NCBI RefSeq assembly: GCF_905147365.1 | Contig: NC_056418.1 | Span: 4,711,262 to 4,775,261, forward strand | From: Aricia agestis | Lineage: Eukaryota; Arthropoda; Insecta; Lepidoptera; Lycaenidae | Length of the DNA stretch: 64,000 nucleotides | Direction: 5' to 3' | Part shown: in pieces, positions 39,504 through 50,800 of the stretch | How the letters are laid out: each line of letters starts with the position of its first letter | Position numbering within the stretch: the stretch's first letter is position 1 | The notes under the pieces: generated by a model | Told to the model about the DNA's origin: nothing | What the model saw: the letters and a program-made list of their open reading frames with translations, nothing else | Databases searched by the model: none | Made by a program: the position numbers and the translations under genes

Positions 39504-39905
39504 CTAAATGAGGCGCTCGATCCTCGGAGAAGGCCGAGGCGGAGACCAAGGGCCAGACATGGTCACGACATCCCGCCTTAGCAGGGGAGTCGGGGCTTCG
39601 GCATGGGGCTGCTGGACATCAAGTCCCGGGTAGGCCACGATGCACTAGGTGTTCCAGCGCATCGTCGCGGAGTAATGTGGAATGGTGTATCCACGAGTTG
39701 AGCCTGAAGAGGTAGAGGTGGTGGGGCTGCGGTCGTGTATCTCGCGTTTCCCGTAGTCCCACCTTCAGGAGCAGGAACACCGTTGGGGTTTTAGTGGGTA
39801 GTCCCGGGTGCGTCTTCCGTCCGCCCCGGGGAGTCCCACATACCTCGGTGGTCCCTCCCAGGCCCCGGGGATGCGTAAAAGCATTCCCCAACGAAAAAAA
39901 AATTA
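39504..39905 (-). mobile_element. GC-rich LINE fragment
   Basis: Much GC-richer than its flanks: TAGCAGGGGAGTCGGGGCTT, GGCCACGATGCACTAGGTGT, CATCGTCGCGGAGTAATGTG, CAGGCCCCGGGGATGCGTAA, ending CATTCCCCAACGAAAAAAAA. The A run marks a retroposed 3' end on the plus strand; class uncertain. A 90-codon minus frame (39619-39891) is taken as a shadow. Confidence 0.55.
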
Positions 39906-39969
39906 TCTCTAAATACCAAATTTCGTCTAAAACGGTACGGCGTCTAAAGCTTGCAAACTATTAGTATAA

Positions 39970-40259
39970 GTGGACTGTAAGGCCCATTAATGCCGAAGCA
40001 TGGCTCAACGTGGTAGAGCCATGCTTTGGCATGAATGGGCCGGCTCGACCGGAGAAATACCATGGGCTCACAGAAAACCGGCGTGAAACAGCGCTTGCGC
40101 CTACCCTGTAATCCTATTCCTTCTTCATCAGAAGAAGAAGCGAAGGTGCGTTTTTCACCTGCAGCTCTTCTGATGTTGCGTGTGTCCATGGACGACGGAA
40201 GTTGCTTACCATCAGGTGACCCGTTTGCTCGTTTGCCCCCTTATTTCATTTAAAAAAAA
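39970..40259 (+). mobile_element. interspersed repeat family A, copy 8
   Basis: GCCCATTAATGCCGAAGCAT, then a short inverted GTGGTAGAGCCATGC, GGGCCGGCTCGACCGGAGAA, ACCGGCGTGAAACAGCGCTT, then a deletion into CTGCAGCTCTTCTGATGTTG and the A-rich tail. Confidence 0.8.
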
Positions 40260-41047
40260 AATAGAGGGCAAACGAGTATTGTATTCTAAATCTGTCTTTT
40301 TTCTCGTTTTTAGCACAAAATTGCCCTGGTGTGATCTTCATTATGACTTTAATTATTACATTTAGTTGTATAATAGCGAACACACAATTATTTCCCACAA
40401 AAAGTACTCATTGTAGTATTTTAAAATGACCATTATTTTATGTAATGTCAAAATCTGGAAGCTGAAAGCCAAAAGCATATTGCTGAAACTGTCGTTATTG
40501 GCAAAATGTACGGTTACCACGTGTTAAACAAATCTCTATGTAGTGATTGTTTCGCGAGCAACATTGATCGCAAGGGGACTGTTCATTTTTAAAGGATAAA
40601 CTACTCTATGCCTCGTCATGAAACTCATTAACGTGAGTCTATTTATTTTCTTCGTATATCTTATCTCTATGCAGCTTGATGAAACTCATATTATATTATC
40701 TTTATATTTTTTATCTCTTTGCCTCTTCATGAAACTTGATAAACTATTATTTTTATATTTTTATCTCAATGGGTTCAGTGGTTTAAACTTGTCGTTAAGT
40801 AGAGTAACAACTGTCAACTAGCACGTTGTTAGATGAGACTACAAGCGCGATGATTGATAAATCATTGCGGTTTGAAATTGATGAATTATGACCAAGCATG
40901 ATTCGTAGCTCACATATTTTTGACCGACTTTTTAAAATTCGTTATATATACTTGATACATGGATTTATTTTCATTGCGCTAACAGTTTTGATTATATTAA
41001 TATAGATGAAGGATTTTTTTTCTTTAAGAAAAAAATGCAATCTATCT
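40260..41047. other. AT-rich, nothing recognised
   Basis: Repeats short CATGAAACT and TTTATATTTTTATCTC words between 40610 and 40770. The 67-codon plus frame there is hydrophobic low complexity, not supported as a gene. Confidence 0.4.
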
Positions 41048-41210
41048 TCTTATATATAAAAATGGATTTAAAAAATAAATTATTTTTAAATGTGTTAGTC
41101 GCCCAAAAATTTGAAAACGGCTGAACGGATTGGGCTGATTTTAGTCTTAAAATATTCGTAGAAGTCCAGGGAAGGTTTCAAAGTGACACGAAGTTCACCG
41201 GGACAGCTAG
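41048..41210 (+). mobile_element. non-autonomous Helitron, first of a head-to-tail pair
   Basis: Starts TCTTATATATAAAAATGGAT, contains GAAAACGGCTGAACGGATTG and AAGTCCAGGGAAGGTTTC, ends CACCGGGACAGCTAG followed by T. TC start and CTAG end fit the Helitron rule and match a common lepidopteran family. Confidence 0.8.
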
Positions 41211-41356
41211 TCTTATATATAAAAATGGATTTTCAAATGTGTTAGTCGCGCTAAAAGTCGAAAACGGCTGAACGGATTGGGCTGATTTTAGTCTTAAAAT
41301 ATTCGTAGAAGTCCAGGGAAGGTTTTAAAGGGCTACGAAGTTCACCGGGACAGCTA
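41211..41356 (+). mobile_element. non-autonomous Helitron, second of the pair
   Basis: Begins TCTTATATATAAAAATGGAT directly after the CTAG of the first copy, with no base between. Same body, 146 bp (a short A/T run is missing), ends CACCGGGACAGCTA with the final G changed. Confidence 0.8.
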
Positions 41357-41359
41357 TTA

Positions 41360-43340
41360 TCTATTAAATATAAATCTGAGCAGAGCCTTTCTGAATCGGA
41401 CCGGGCTGAAATTATGTAAAAAATATATTATTTTTTGTCAACCTTACTTACAAACACTACTAAAATTAATTAAATAAAATTGAATTTATCACTTTGGTTT
41501 ACAGGTAAGTATCAACAAACAATACCTAAGTAATAAAACTAGAGCAGTGTAAAAAAGCAACGGGTTATTTAGGTTTTAAAGTGAAGCCACATTGCTCCAT
41601 TGCGTTGCGGTACGTAGGGTGCGTCGGAACTACGTTTTACATACTGAATACATTTTCATAATGTTTTTTTGGTATATATTTATTTTATATTTGTTTCTTT
41701 CTGTATTAACTTTGACTGGACGGAGCAATAAACGCATGCGTACAATATGTACCAACAACGTGTCGTCCGGTCGCAATTTTGCTATAACAATCAGTCATAG
41801 TGTTTAAAGGTTTTGTGACGTTTTTTTGTTTTTGCGTTACTACCGCAACGCACTGTGGCATTGTGGCCTCTTCTTTAACTACTCGGTGTGACAGAGGCCA
41901 CGACTGTGACATAACTGTGACGGAACAATCGCGGCTCGTGCGGGCCACATCTCCGTTACTTACCAGTTACCATGCAGTTTTATATTATTTTTTGTTTCCG
42001 CAAAATAGACTGTATTTTTCTACTTTAGCAAATATTCCCAGACTACGGCAAAGCTAAAATTACTGGTGTGATTTAATGTCAATCACTAGATGCATAAGAT
42101 TGTTGTTATACAATAAAAAAACTTGTATTATTCACATCGCATAGCCACCGATACCCTATTTCAGACTCTTAATGAAATCTGGCAAGGAAATAAGATAGAG
42201 TAAACCACGGGATCCAAAGACTATTTTTATTGGTAGAAAATGTACTGTTTATAACTGATACTCTGTCAACGTATGTAGAGCTGCGGGAAAAACCTTTGGC
42301 AAAATATAATTTACGTACCGATTTAGGTCATAGTTTTGATTATTATATATAAAAACTGCATTCAACTTTCCTCTCTATAAATTGTCTTAATCCTTAAAAT
42401 CTATCACATTATATTGAATTAAACATTATAATATAAATTATTACTTATGACCGAATATATGTCACAAATATAGTGTTACGCGTAACACGACCCGCGTGGA
42501 CAACTAATAGACCTGTACAGCACGAGTTGCAAAATTACAACATAGGTACATTACCACTACTACAGCCCATATTAATGACTACGATCAAGATTATCTTAGC
42601 GGCCCACGCTGCCCCATTCATGGCTTGATGCATCGATCTAAGTAATTAATATATTTTCTAATAGGTTTTAGTCGCATTTTTTTGAGTAAATCATAGGTAC
42701 TTTCACGACGGTTGAAACTTCAGATGTAGAAGAAAAGATCTGAAGAAAGAAATAATTATTTATTTATTTAATGATTTATTGTGCACAAGAAACATTAACA
42801 AAATAATAATTTACACAGTAAGACGACACAAAGGATCTGCTTATTTCTGATAGAAATCTTTTCCAGCAGCCCTACGGAGAGATATTGGATTAGGAATATT
42901 ATTTATTTTATAAAAATCTAGTGGAGCTATGAGGATATGAAACGTATTAAAAACATTGAAGTTTATCACATCTCAACCGATAAAAAACCGAAGGAAAGTT
43001 TCAAGACAACGTGTTTAATTTTCCAAGTATCTCTAAAAGTATTAATCTGATTTTAATGTAGTTTTAGAGATGTATGCTTCGACAGAAATTCATTCACACA
43101 TAATATATTTTAACCCTCTACGAAAACCTCGGGATGTTATAAGTTTGACGCGTTTGTCTGTCTGCGTGTCTGAACGTGGCATCAAAGCATCCAAATGGGT
43201 ATGGTAGGTCAATATTTACCATTTGTAAGCTACATAGAGACAAAACTTTATCATCAGCTCACTCACTGCTACATACTTCAGAATAATATTCTGTTTATAA
43301 AGGCGTTTTTTTTTTTTAAATATTTTATCGACACATCATA
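41360..43340. other. unassigned AT-rich sequence
   Basis: A GC-rich patch at 41595-41960 (GTACGTAGGGTGCGTCGG, CGGCTCGTGCGGGCCACATC) may be an old transposon. 43136-43280 resembles an insect repeat with GTCTGTCTGCGTGTCTGA. No gene support. Confidence 0.35.
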
Positions 43341-43343
43341 ATT

Positions 43344-43488
43344 ACAGTTTGACAAGGCTTTATTTGAACGTGGCGAGAAAAGGAACTAAACGCTTCTATC
43401 ATAGAAAGACGTCGTTTGACAGTCCTCCTTTAGCAGCAGCGCTCCCGTCAATGTCACCCACGCTCAAATAAAGCCTTGTCGAACTGTA
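43344..43488. mobile_element. MITE with 27-bp inverted ends
   Basis: ACAGTTTGACAAGGCTTTATT and AATAAAGCCTTGTCGAACTGT frame 145 bp, with CTCCTTTAGCAGCAGCGCTC inside. A related segment lies in 22188-22330. Confidence 0.75.
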
Positions 43489-44329
43489 GCATAAAATGCA
43501 TATAATCCAATGTGTAATTCCTATTAGACATCGGATTATATGCATTTGCATATTTGCAAATGCATATTATCCGACGCTAAACTCAGGAAAATTGATGCTT
43601 TACTAAGCAAGTAAAGCATCAATTTCCCTCTCCTAAGCAAATGTAATAGAATAAAATCCCTAGTAATTTATACGCGTTAGTGCAATGAATGTGCGGGGAA
43701 CTTTCCCGTATGTCAGATAGTTAATCTCCTGAGAACTCGTCGTTTGTCACCCGCCATATTTTCTCAGTACCATAAGTTTTCATTTAAGGAATTTCTCATT
43801 GTCAATAACTCTGCTGTTTGCTGACTGCGGTGGAAAAAAAGGTAGTTTTTCAAAGGTATGTTGAAACGCAGCACCAAATATTACCTGATTTTAAGAAGGT
43901 TTCTATTCGAATGTCTAAATTTGTATTACTTTTTTATTCATTAATGGATATGGTATATGGATATACCCTATCTTGGTCCAAAGGGTGAAGGCCTAGCTAC
44001 CGTGAGATACAACCATATATAGTGACAAATGGACGAACAGACAGAACTCTTACTAAGAGTGTCAAATTTTTAGCCTTTGGGTATGCCAGACCTATTTTAA
44101 TAGATACGGCAATAGCCCAGACAAATTTTATATTTTCCTCGATTTATAGTTTTCAACTTTAAATCCATGAAAAATGTAGGGTTACCGCGTGATGTATCAC
44201 AAGTTGCGGGCAATATGTTGCTGATACCCAACTCCATTGGGTAACAGTTATTGGAACAGAACTGTAAGTGACACCGACCACTAACCTTCGCAGGCATTAC
44301 ATGATATTATATCCTTGTATAGTATTTAA
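43489..44329. other. unassigned, with small inverted repeats
   Basis: 43500-43570 repeats ATAATCCAATGTGTAAT / ATCGGATTATATGCATTTGC, and 43583-43626 has AATTGATGCTTTACTAAGC facing AAAGCATCAATTT. No gene seen. Confidence 0.4.
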
Positions 44330-44640
44330 CCGACTCCAAAAAAGGAGGAAGTTCTATGATCGGCTTTGTATGTATTTATTTTTTTAGAGAGGTTAAATCA
44401 CAATGTTAACAAAATGCGTTGTTTTAGATGAAAACTTTAGCGACGTCGTGCGCTTCTTTCGGGATGTAAAAAGTGTTAAAACCATGAAGGACATGTGACG
44501 TGATCGAAAATTAGTTAAGATAAAGGGAGAATAGACTGTTGGAGCAGCATAAAAGAGGATTAATACCCCCTTTTTCTACCGCGTGACGGAAATTTATGAC
44601 TGCGCCTGTTGTTTCATTTTAACTTCTGCCGGCACTCCAG
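44330..44640. mobile_element. insect CCGACTCCAAAAAAGGAGGA-type repeat
   Basis: Starts CCGACTCCAAAAAAGGAGG and later carries AAGGACATGTGACGTGATCG. A relative at 47878-48290 starts CCGACCACCAAAAGGAGGTG and has AGTGACATGATCAAAAATCG. Non-coding. Confidence 0.55.
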
Positions 44641-44651
44641 GAATGCAAGCA

Positions 44652-44796
44652 CCATCGAGAAAATTAATTCCTAGGCAGTTGACAGACCAACGTCTTACTT
44701 TAATGTTAATTATTGTGATCTGTCGGCTGGGTTTGACGTAACGCGACCAAACTACGTAGGTCCCCCATCTGCCTAGGAATCAACTTCTCTCATAGT
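44652..44796. mobile_element. foldback MITE family B, copy 2
   Basis: ATTAATTCCTAGGCAGTTGAC at the left faces ATCTGCCTAGGAATCAACTT at the right; inside are CAGACCAACGTC and GGCTGGGTTTGACGTAACGC. Confidence 0.75.
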
Positions 44797-45552
44797 AAGT
44801 TTAGGTAAAAATTTATTAAAATGCATATCACACGATTTTTTTTACTTTTCTATTTAAATGTACCCATAAATGGCAAGAGATATGGTACATTCCGCTACTA
44901 CCTATTAAAGACTTCAACGCGCATACAGTTTTAAAATAAGTATAGAGTTTTCAAGTACGCTTTTACACCTAACTGTAGCTTACGATTGGAGCTTTTAAAC
45001 TTAACTGTTACCTAGACCTAGCTTTTAATTTAGAGAAAGCTTTTGAAATTATTATTGATCGTACGATTCATGCTCCTAGGACGTATAATTATTATTTAAT
45101 AAAAGATATTACTGTCGCACTTGGGTTATTCGTGATGTACTCTTGTGGTTATATTTGTGTATATTTGTATATAGTAGAGATTGTAGTAAAATTAAATTAT
45201 ATAATAATTATCAAATTATATTAAGCTATAGTTAAGTCCATCAATATATTATTATGAACTTGTTATTCTGACTTGCCTTCGATAAGTCCTTTCACTTCTT
45301 AGTTCTTACTAGATTAATACAGTATAATAAAAACAGTATCACAATAGACTGTAATAGATGGTACAACATGTATATCGAGGCAAAAATTATGGCCAAAATT
45401 TGGCCAATATGAAGAATTTCGAATTAAAAACTTCCTCAGCAGCGTTGTGCAATTTTTTAATGGTGGGTAAGAAATGAAATTAATCTCAATTAAAAAAAAA
45501 TATGAAAATAATACAATCTAAGTATAAATTAATATCCGTGCTGTAAAGATAA
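44797..45552. other. AT-rich, nothing recognised
   Basis: No repeat copy or open frame with support. Confidence 0.4.
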
Positions 45553-45865
45553 TCTAATATATAAATAAAATTCTCGTGTCACAATGTTAGGCCGCGTACT
45601 CCTCCGAAACGGCTTTACTGATTTTAACCAAATATTCATATTCAGTGGGTCAGAGAATCGGCTACTGGGTACTTTTTATATTGATAAGTGCATTTGTTGA
45701 ATAAATAATAGTAAATTATTACAACTCGAGACTGACGGCGACCATTGTTTGTGCGACGGGATAGCGATGGACAATGCCATGGTGACATACTTATTTAGTC
45801 ACTACAATAAAATAATATGGGCAAAATACTTTATTTGGCAAAGAAACGTTTGCCGGGACAGCTAG
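45553..45865 (+). mobile_element. non-autonomous Helitron-like element, best copy
   Basis: TCTAATATATAAATAAAATT at the start, CGTACTCCTCCGAAACGG, CGAGACTGACGGCGACCATT, CATGGTGACATACTTATTTA, ending CGTTTGCCGGGACAGCTAG then T. TC...CTAG termini. Confidence 0.75.
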
Positions 45866-46261
45866 TATTTATATAAATAGGCAAATAACGGTTTCTCATA
45901 AAGACACGATTTATAATAATTTAAACATATTTCAAAACGTTTCCTATTTGCTTTAACAAGGCATTAAATTATAATTGGCTATCAGGCATATCTTGAGAAA
46001 GTAGAAACCTAGCGTACTGTTTGCCTGCGCTGTTCGGCCTTGGAAGTTCCCTCGCCTCTGACCTTTAGTAATTTATAGCACATGCCTGAGATAAATCTAC
46101 CGCGAACACCACATCTTCACCTGTTTGATCCATCACTCTGTGCCGTAAAATGTATTAACATTTTTGGTTAGGTTAATTGAAAAAATCCGTTGACTTTACA
46201 TTCTTAACTACATAAAAATGTTGAGAAAAATGTAGCAAATTTTTAACTACCAGAGGTTTTT

Positions 46262-46438
46262 TTATGCTATAAAACTGTACTGTAATGATCCATGGTATAT
46301 TTCTTTTTCTATATTTAAATGGATCCAAATTACTATATCCATATTAAATTTAATCAAAATCAGTTCGGCCGGCGGCATTAGGCTTGAAGAGGTAACAGAT
46401 TGACATTTCCGCATGGATATTAGTATGGAATTGATGAT
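46262..46438 (-). mobile_element. LINE-tail fragment
   Basis: Inverted AATCAGTTCGGCCGGCGGCA and GAAGAGGTAACAGATTGACA, with a GGATATTAGTATGG start. It ends next to the MITE that follows. Confidence 0.55.
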
Positions 46439-46448
46439 AATGGCTGAA

Positions 46449-46697
46449 TAGCTTTGTCCACACTGTGCCTTTTTCAGTTCGTCAAAGGCATGCGTTATAG
46501 CGCAGTCAACAGCGAACGTGAGGCATGCCCGCGACGCATGCCCTTTGACCGTATTCAAAACTTCAAAAGTGATGTGACGTCGTCGACGACGACGTGAAGT
46601 GACGTTGCGTTCCTTGACGCATTCAATTATTGAATGCGCCAATATGAAAGTTGACGTCGAAAATTGAAGATGAAAGTGCACAGTGTGGACATAGCTA
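46449..46697. mobile_element. foldback MITE family F, copy 1
   Basis: TAGCTTTGTCCACACTGTGC and GCACAGTGTGGACATAGCTA; inside GGCATGCGTTATAGCGCAGT, GAGGCATGCCCGCGACGCAT and CATTCAATTATTGAATGCGC. 249 bp. Confidence 0.8.
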
Positions 46698-46868
46698 ATA
46701 ACGGTGTCTGCAAGTTATATTGTTTGCCGTACTGTGGCAGTCGCAACTTTGCTTTGTTTTAAAATTATTTAAAAATGAAAAAAATAAACATTTTTTCACC
46801 ACACGTCGTCGCCATTTTAAAAAGCTTCTGTTACACATGTATGTATCCTGTCAAATTCACTCACTAAT

Positions 46869-47030
46869 TTGATACTAACATGTTCTAAAAACGATTCCGT
46901 CTCGCTGATCCCAAGTCCTAAGTCAAAATTACACTTGACTGCCCAAAATATAGACTTTTGTTTTTGTGTAAGTGACACCATGCATGTTTGCAAAAAACGC
47001 TATATATTTATCAAAAACTTTATACACGAC
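46869..47030. other. unassigned sequence with a 77-codon frame
   Basis: A plus-strand frame (46869-47102) runs into a LINE-tail repeat. It has no recognised domain and is not supported as a gene. Confidence 0.3.
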
Positions 47031-47035
47031 AGTAT

Positions 47036-47190
47036 AAACCATACTAATATGATAAATGCGAAAGTGTGTGAGCGAGTTACCTCTTCAAGCCTAAAACACT
47101 AACGGATTTTTATGAAATTTAGTATGGACATATCTTGAGTTGACACTCAAGGTATGTCCATACTAAATTTCCGTAAAAATTTAATTAATA
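47036..47190 (+). mobile_element. LINE-tail fragment ending in a hairpin
   Basis: AACCATACTAATATGATAAA then GTTACCTCTTCAAGCCTAAA; the hairpin joins AATTTAGTATGGACATATCT to its reverse complement (about 47116-47172). Confidence 0.7.
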
Positions 47191-47201
47191 ATAATATCTA
47201 T

Positions 47202-47456
47202 GGACGCTTCACACCACGTCAGTCTGGCCCCGTGCTAAGTACCTAAAGGACTTGTGTTACAGGTACCAGACAACGGAAATATATTTAATACTTTTATACT
47301 ATACATATATTTAAGATTTTTATTATATCATACACATATTTAATACACATCCAGACCCGGGAACATTGAAAACTTTTTGTTCCGTCGGCGGGATTCGAAC
47401 CCGCGACCCCCGGCTTGAGCTACCGACGCGCTCACCACTGAGCCACAGAGGTCGTC
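47202..47456 (-). mobile_element. tRNA-derived SINE family G, copy 1
   Basis: The minus strand opens with a tRNA-like promoter: A box TGGCTCAGTGGTGAGCGC (47429-47446) and B box GGTTCGAATCC (47391-47401). The body has CCCGGGTCTGGATGTGTATT, TCCGTTGTCTGGTACCTGTA and GTGGTGTGAAGCGTCCATAG. The acceptor-stem halves do not pair and no usable anticodon arm is seen, so it is a SINE head and not a tRNA gene. Confidence 0.85.
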
Positions 47457-47507
47457 AATAATAATAAATAATTATAATTATTATGATTAATTACACATCA
47501 TTTATTT

Positions 47508-47582
47508 TTCGTTCTGAAAAAATGTACGGCTCCACTGCGATGCGAACGAATTTTGGCGCAACGGAGTTGCGGGTATCATTTT
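47508..47582 (+). mobile_element. LINE-tail fragment, 3' end only
   Basis: TGAAAAAATGTACGGCTCC and TTTTGGCGCAACGGAGTTGC then GGGTATCAT, as in 12740-12795. Confidence 0.65.
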
Positions 47583-48310
47583 GTTTATGATATATAACCG
47601 CTTCCTTGACAGCAGTTACGTATATGTATTTAAAATTTAGTGTGTAGGGGTTTTGTCACAAAAATAAAGCTAGATTCAACTCCGAGAAACCGCGTATTAT
47701 TAAGTTATTAGTGTTTTTGTAAAGCTATAAATATTTTGTATAATACTCCGAATAATAAAAACTAGTATAATGTAGGTATGTAAATCTTTATGCTCAATAA
47801 AAAGCTCATCATTGAACCAGTTTTTCTTTGGTATCGTGTCCCATACAGGTTTCAGTCCCATAAAAGGCTTAGTTTTTAACCGACCACCAAAAGGAGGTGG
47901 CTAATTTGTCGGCAAGTTTTTATCAAACATGATGTATTTGCATTTCTTTATGGAATGATTTCACGAAGTATAATTTTCGAAATTGGATTATTAAAGAGTA
48001 TTTTTGTTGTGTTACAGATCTGTTAAATAATTTTGAATTTTTGAGGTAAGCATGTGGTATTAAATTATATTAGAAAACAGCATTATGCCCTATTTTGGGA
48101 TGATGTAAATATATCCTACTCGCGTCAGTATGAGTGACATGATCAAAAATCGTAAGACGAAGAGAAACTACTGGTGGCACGGTGTAGTAAAGGAAGTAAC
48201 ATCCTGTCTTTCTATTCTGCGGTGTAAAAGTATGCCCTCTCCACTGTTACGTTTCCACTTCTGTTGAAACTCCCAAAGTGCAGCCCGTTATTTACAATGC
48301 GTACTATCTT
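47583..48310. other. AT-rich with CCGACCACC-type repeat
   Basis: 47878-48290 belongs to the repeat type listed at 44330-44640. The rest shows nothing clear. Confidence 0.4.
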
Positions 48311-48506
48311 ATGCTAAGTACTCACATACGGTTTTGCTCGATAGTTTTACTCCAAATCGAGCAATAACCACCGCGTGGACCGCAAAACTGACAGCTCGAA
48401 GGCTCGCTTCGAGCCGGCTCGATGGAATTATATATGTCCAATATGTCATTTCCTTCGATTCGGAGTAAAACTATCGAGCAAAACCGTATGTGAGTACTTT
48501 GCATTA
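48311..48506. mobile_element. foldback MITE family H, copy 1
   Basis: CTAAGTACTCACATACGGTT / AACCGTATGTGAGTACTTT ends, then TTGCTCGATAGTTTTACTCC and its inverted partner; about 45-bp arms. The inside has CTTCGAGCCGGCTCGATGGA. Confidence 0.8.
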
Positions 48507-48962
48507 GGCATTCTACATTCACAGTTACATCTATTATCCTATTCACGTCAAAAGTCATATTCTTGACTAAGAAATTACTGTAATAAAATTAAATTTAGAT
48601 TCTGGAATCGAATTCCGAGCTCAAATTTCAAGGAAACCCATTGGCATTCAGTACACAATTGATTTATATCTAAGACATTAGACAATAGCCATTACTTGAG
48701 TGACCTTATAACAAAGAGCGAACCCGTGGGTCAGACAAGACAGGTGGTGAAAATACACCCCGGCTAATGCGAATTAAATCTTAAACAGTGCGTAATAGGA
48801 TTGCTTTTAATTCAGCTGTTTCACTCACAGATTTTGTTGCAACTTTGTTTTATTGTGCAATCTCATGTATTGTAATGTGTATTGGCAGATTAACAGATTC
48901 AATTGGCTATTCTTTTAAAGCCTTCGATTTCTCTACGTTTCGAAAACGCTTTGTGATTATGA

Positions 48963-49141
48963 CCTGCCCCCGTAGACAAGTGGCAAAACGCTTACGCTAA
49001 CGCTAACGCTGGCGCTACAAAATGTATGGATTTGACATTAGTATTCGCTAGCGAAGCGATGACTTATGTCAAATCGCATACATTTTGTAGCGCTTGCGTT
49101 AGCGTTAGCGTTAGCGCTTTGCCACTTGTCTACAGGCCCTG
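48963..49141. mobile_element. foldback MITE with about 70-bp arms
   Basis: CCGTAGACAAGTGGCAAAAC at the left pairs with GCTTTGCCACTTGTCTACAG at the right; CTAACGC words repeat in both arms, with TACAAAATGTATGGATTTGAC inverted near the centre. It abuts the SINE that begins at 49142. Confidence 0.8.
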
Positions 49142-49497
49142 GGTATTTTGACAACGCCTCCTGACTCGGAGGTCGTGGGTTCGATTCCCGCCTTGGAAAC
49201 ATATTATTTCCAAGTTTGGTTAGGACGATGCAGGCCGATCACCCGATTGTCTGACAAGTAAGATGATCCATGCGTCGGATGGGCATGTAAAAAGTCGGTC
49301 CTGCGCCTGATCTCTCGCCAGTCGTGTCGGTCTTCCGTCCCACTGGATTATGAGCGTGAACGGAATAGAGATTAGAGAGTGCTCTTGTGTACTGCGCAGT
49401 GCGCACACACTTGGGCACTATAAAATTACTCCTGCGTAACAGGCCTGGTTTCATTGAAACTGGTCACCGTCACCGAAACCGGTGTGGGGAGTAAGAT
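49142..49497 (+). mobile_element. tRNA-derived SINE family I
   Basis: B box GGTTCGATTCC at 49178-49188; the A-box part is missing at the boundary with the MITE. The body has GACGATGCAGGCCGATCACC, GGATTATGAGCGTGAACGGA, GAGAGTGCTCTTGTGTACTG, CTTGGGCACTATAAAATTAC, CCTGGTTTCATTGAAACTGG and the end ACCGGTGTGGGG. Source of the segment amplified at 35293-35818. Confidence 0.8.
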
Positions 49498-50232
49498 TAT
49501 TATATTTTGACAACTTATAAACAATAATTTTGATAGTGAAGTTGAAAATGTATTTAATTTGACATAACGCGTCGCTAAGTGATATGGCGCTCGCGATGCT
49601 TTATATGTAATGTAGTTTTGGTTTCTGACCTTGCTGTCGAAGTTATTATAATTATAAGAGGATATAAGGAGGAGAGGATTAATAACACCCAATACAGGGT
49701 GTATTAGAATTTGGAGGTATGGACAGTGAAGGTTAATAATATTATGATATAAAGCAGATTTTTAGACTTGGTTTAAAATTTTACACTGGTATAAATAATA
49801 CGATATCATATTTAAAATACATGAAAATATATTAAGATTAATTAAAAAAAAAACTTCTTAAACGCCGACTGTTACATTCAAATAACAATTCTATCAATTA
49901 AACGATAAAGTTTAAAATGTATTAGCGATAGATTCTAAGTATTTAGACATAAGAAACTGCCTAGCTGCCTGCTGGGATATCAACTTTCAACTCTGTACTC
50001 GTGGCCATTTATAATGGGACATAATTTATTGAGAATTGTCGTCTGATGATTTGTCGGAGACTCGCTATTGATAATGGAAAACAGCGCGCTTGGCTTGTAT
50101 TTTCTTTGCTAATTTATTACGAGTGCTATATAATTTTCTATTTAGGGAAACGCAAAATAAGGAAATGCATATCATACTAATATTATATCATGTGAGTATA
50201 GTATATTATAAACATATTATATGAACATATTA
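49498..50232. other. AT-rich, nothing recognised
   Basis: The minus-strand frame at 49426-49692 overlaps the SINE end and has no support. Confidence 0.4.
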
Positions 50233-50400
50233 TGTTCCATACTAATATTATAAATGAGAAAGTGTGTCTATCTGTTAACTCTTCCCGCCCAAACACAGTA
50301 CAATAAATTAAAGAGATGCTTTGGGCTCTGGGAAAGGGCATAGGAGACTTTTTATCCTGGAAAATGTACGCTTCCTGCGCGATATACAAATTTCTGGATA
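50233..50400 (+). mobile_element. LINE-tail fragment
   Basis: CATACTAATATTATAAATGA, GAAAGTGTGTCTATCTGTTA, TGGGAAAGGGCATAGG and GGAAAATGTACGCTTCCTGC. Confidence 0.7.
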
Positions 50401-50800
50401 ATGTATGGCGGTTTATAAAATAACTTAATATAATAAGTAAGTTATTGCAGTAATCTTCTGATGTTGCGAGTATCCATGGGCGACGGTAGTTGCTTACCAT
50501 CAGGTGACCCGTTTGCTCGTTTGCCCCCTTATTTAATAAAAAAAATGAACTTGCAGTTATTTCCCCCGATCGGGCAAACATATAGTTCTATTTATAGAAC
50601 AGGTAAAACATCGTCAGAGACTCGCAGTCAATTCCGATGCATATAGATTGTATATAAGGACTCGCGGTCCAAACACACTGTTCTTATTGAGTCGCAGTAC
50701 ATGCCGGTTAATTAAATAATTGCAGTAATTAACTTGCAGTTGTTTCCCCCAATCCTTGTTAATTATATCGAAGAATGAAGCAAAGAAATATAATTGCTTT
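50401..50800. repeat. second copy of the 7850-9205 repeat unit, with nested insertion
   Basis: GGCGGTTTATAAAATAACTT, then an inserted family A tail (50455-50547), then CGATCGGGCAAACATATAGT, TTCTATTTATAGAA, ACATCGTCAGAGACTCGCAG, TCCGATGCATATAGATTG, and the end module GAAGAATGAAGCAAAGAAAT. Confidence 0.75.
50455..50547 (+). mobile_element. interspersed repeat family A, copy 9 (3' tail only)
   Basis: TCTTCTGATGTTGCGAGTAT, CATGGGCGACGGTAGTTGCT, CGTTTGCCCCCTTATTTAAT and an A run. It splits the ACTTGCAGTTATT word of the host repeat, so it arrived later. Confidence 0.8.

Noticed and set aside
46262..46681. 139-codon minus-strand frame
   Set aside because: Spans a LINE-tail fragment and a MITE; the MITE part recurs at 58553-58780 with its frame altered.
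47385..47456. tRNA gene candidate
   Set aside because: A and B boxes are present, but the acceptor and anticodon stems do not pair and the sequence continues into a repeated SINE body; same for 52858-52925.
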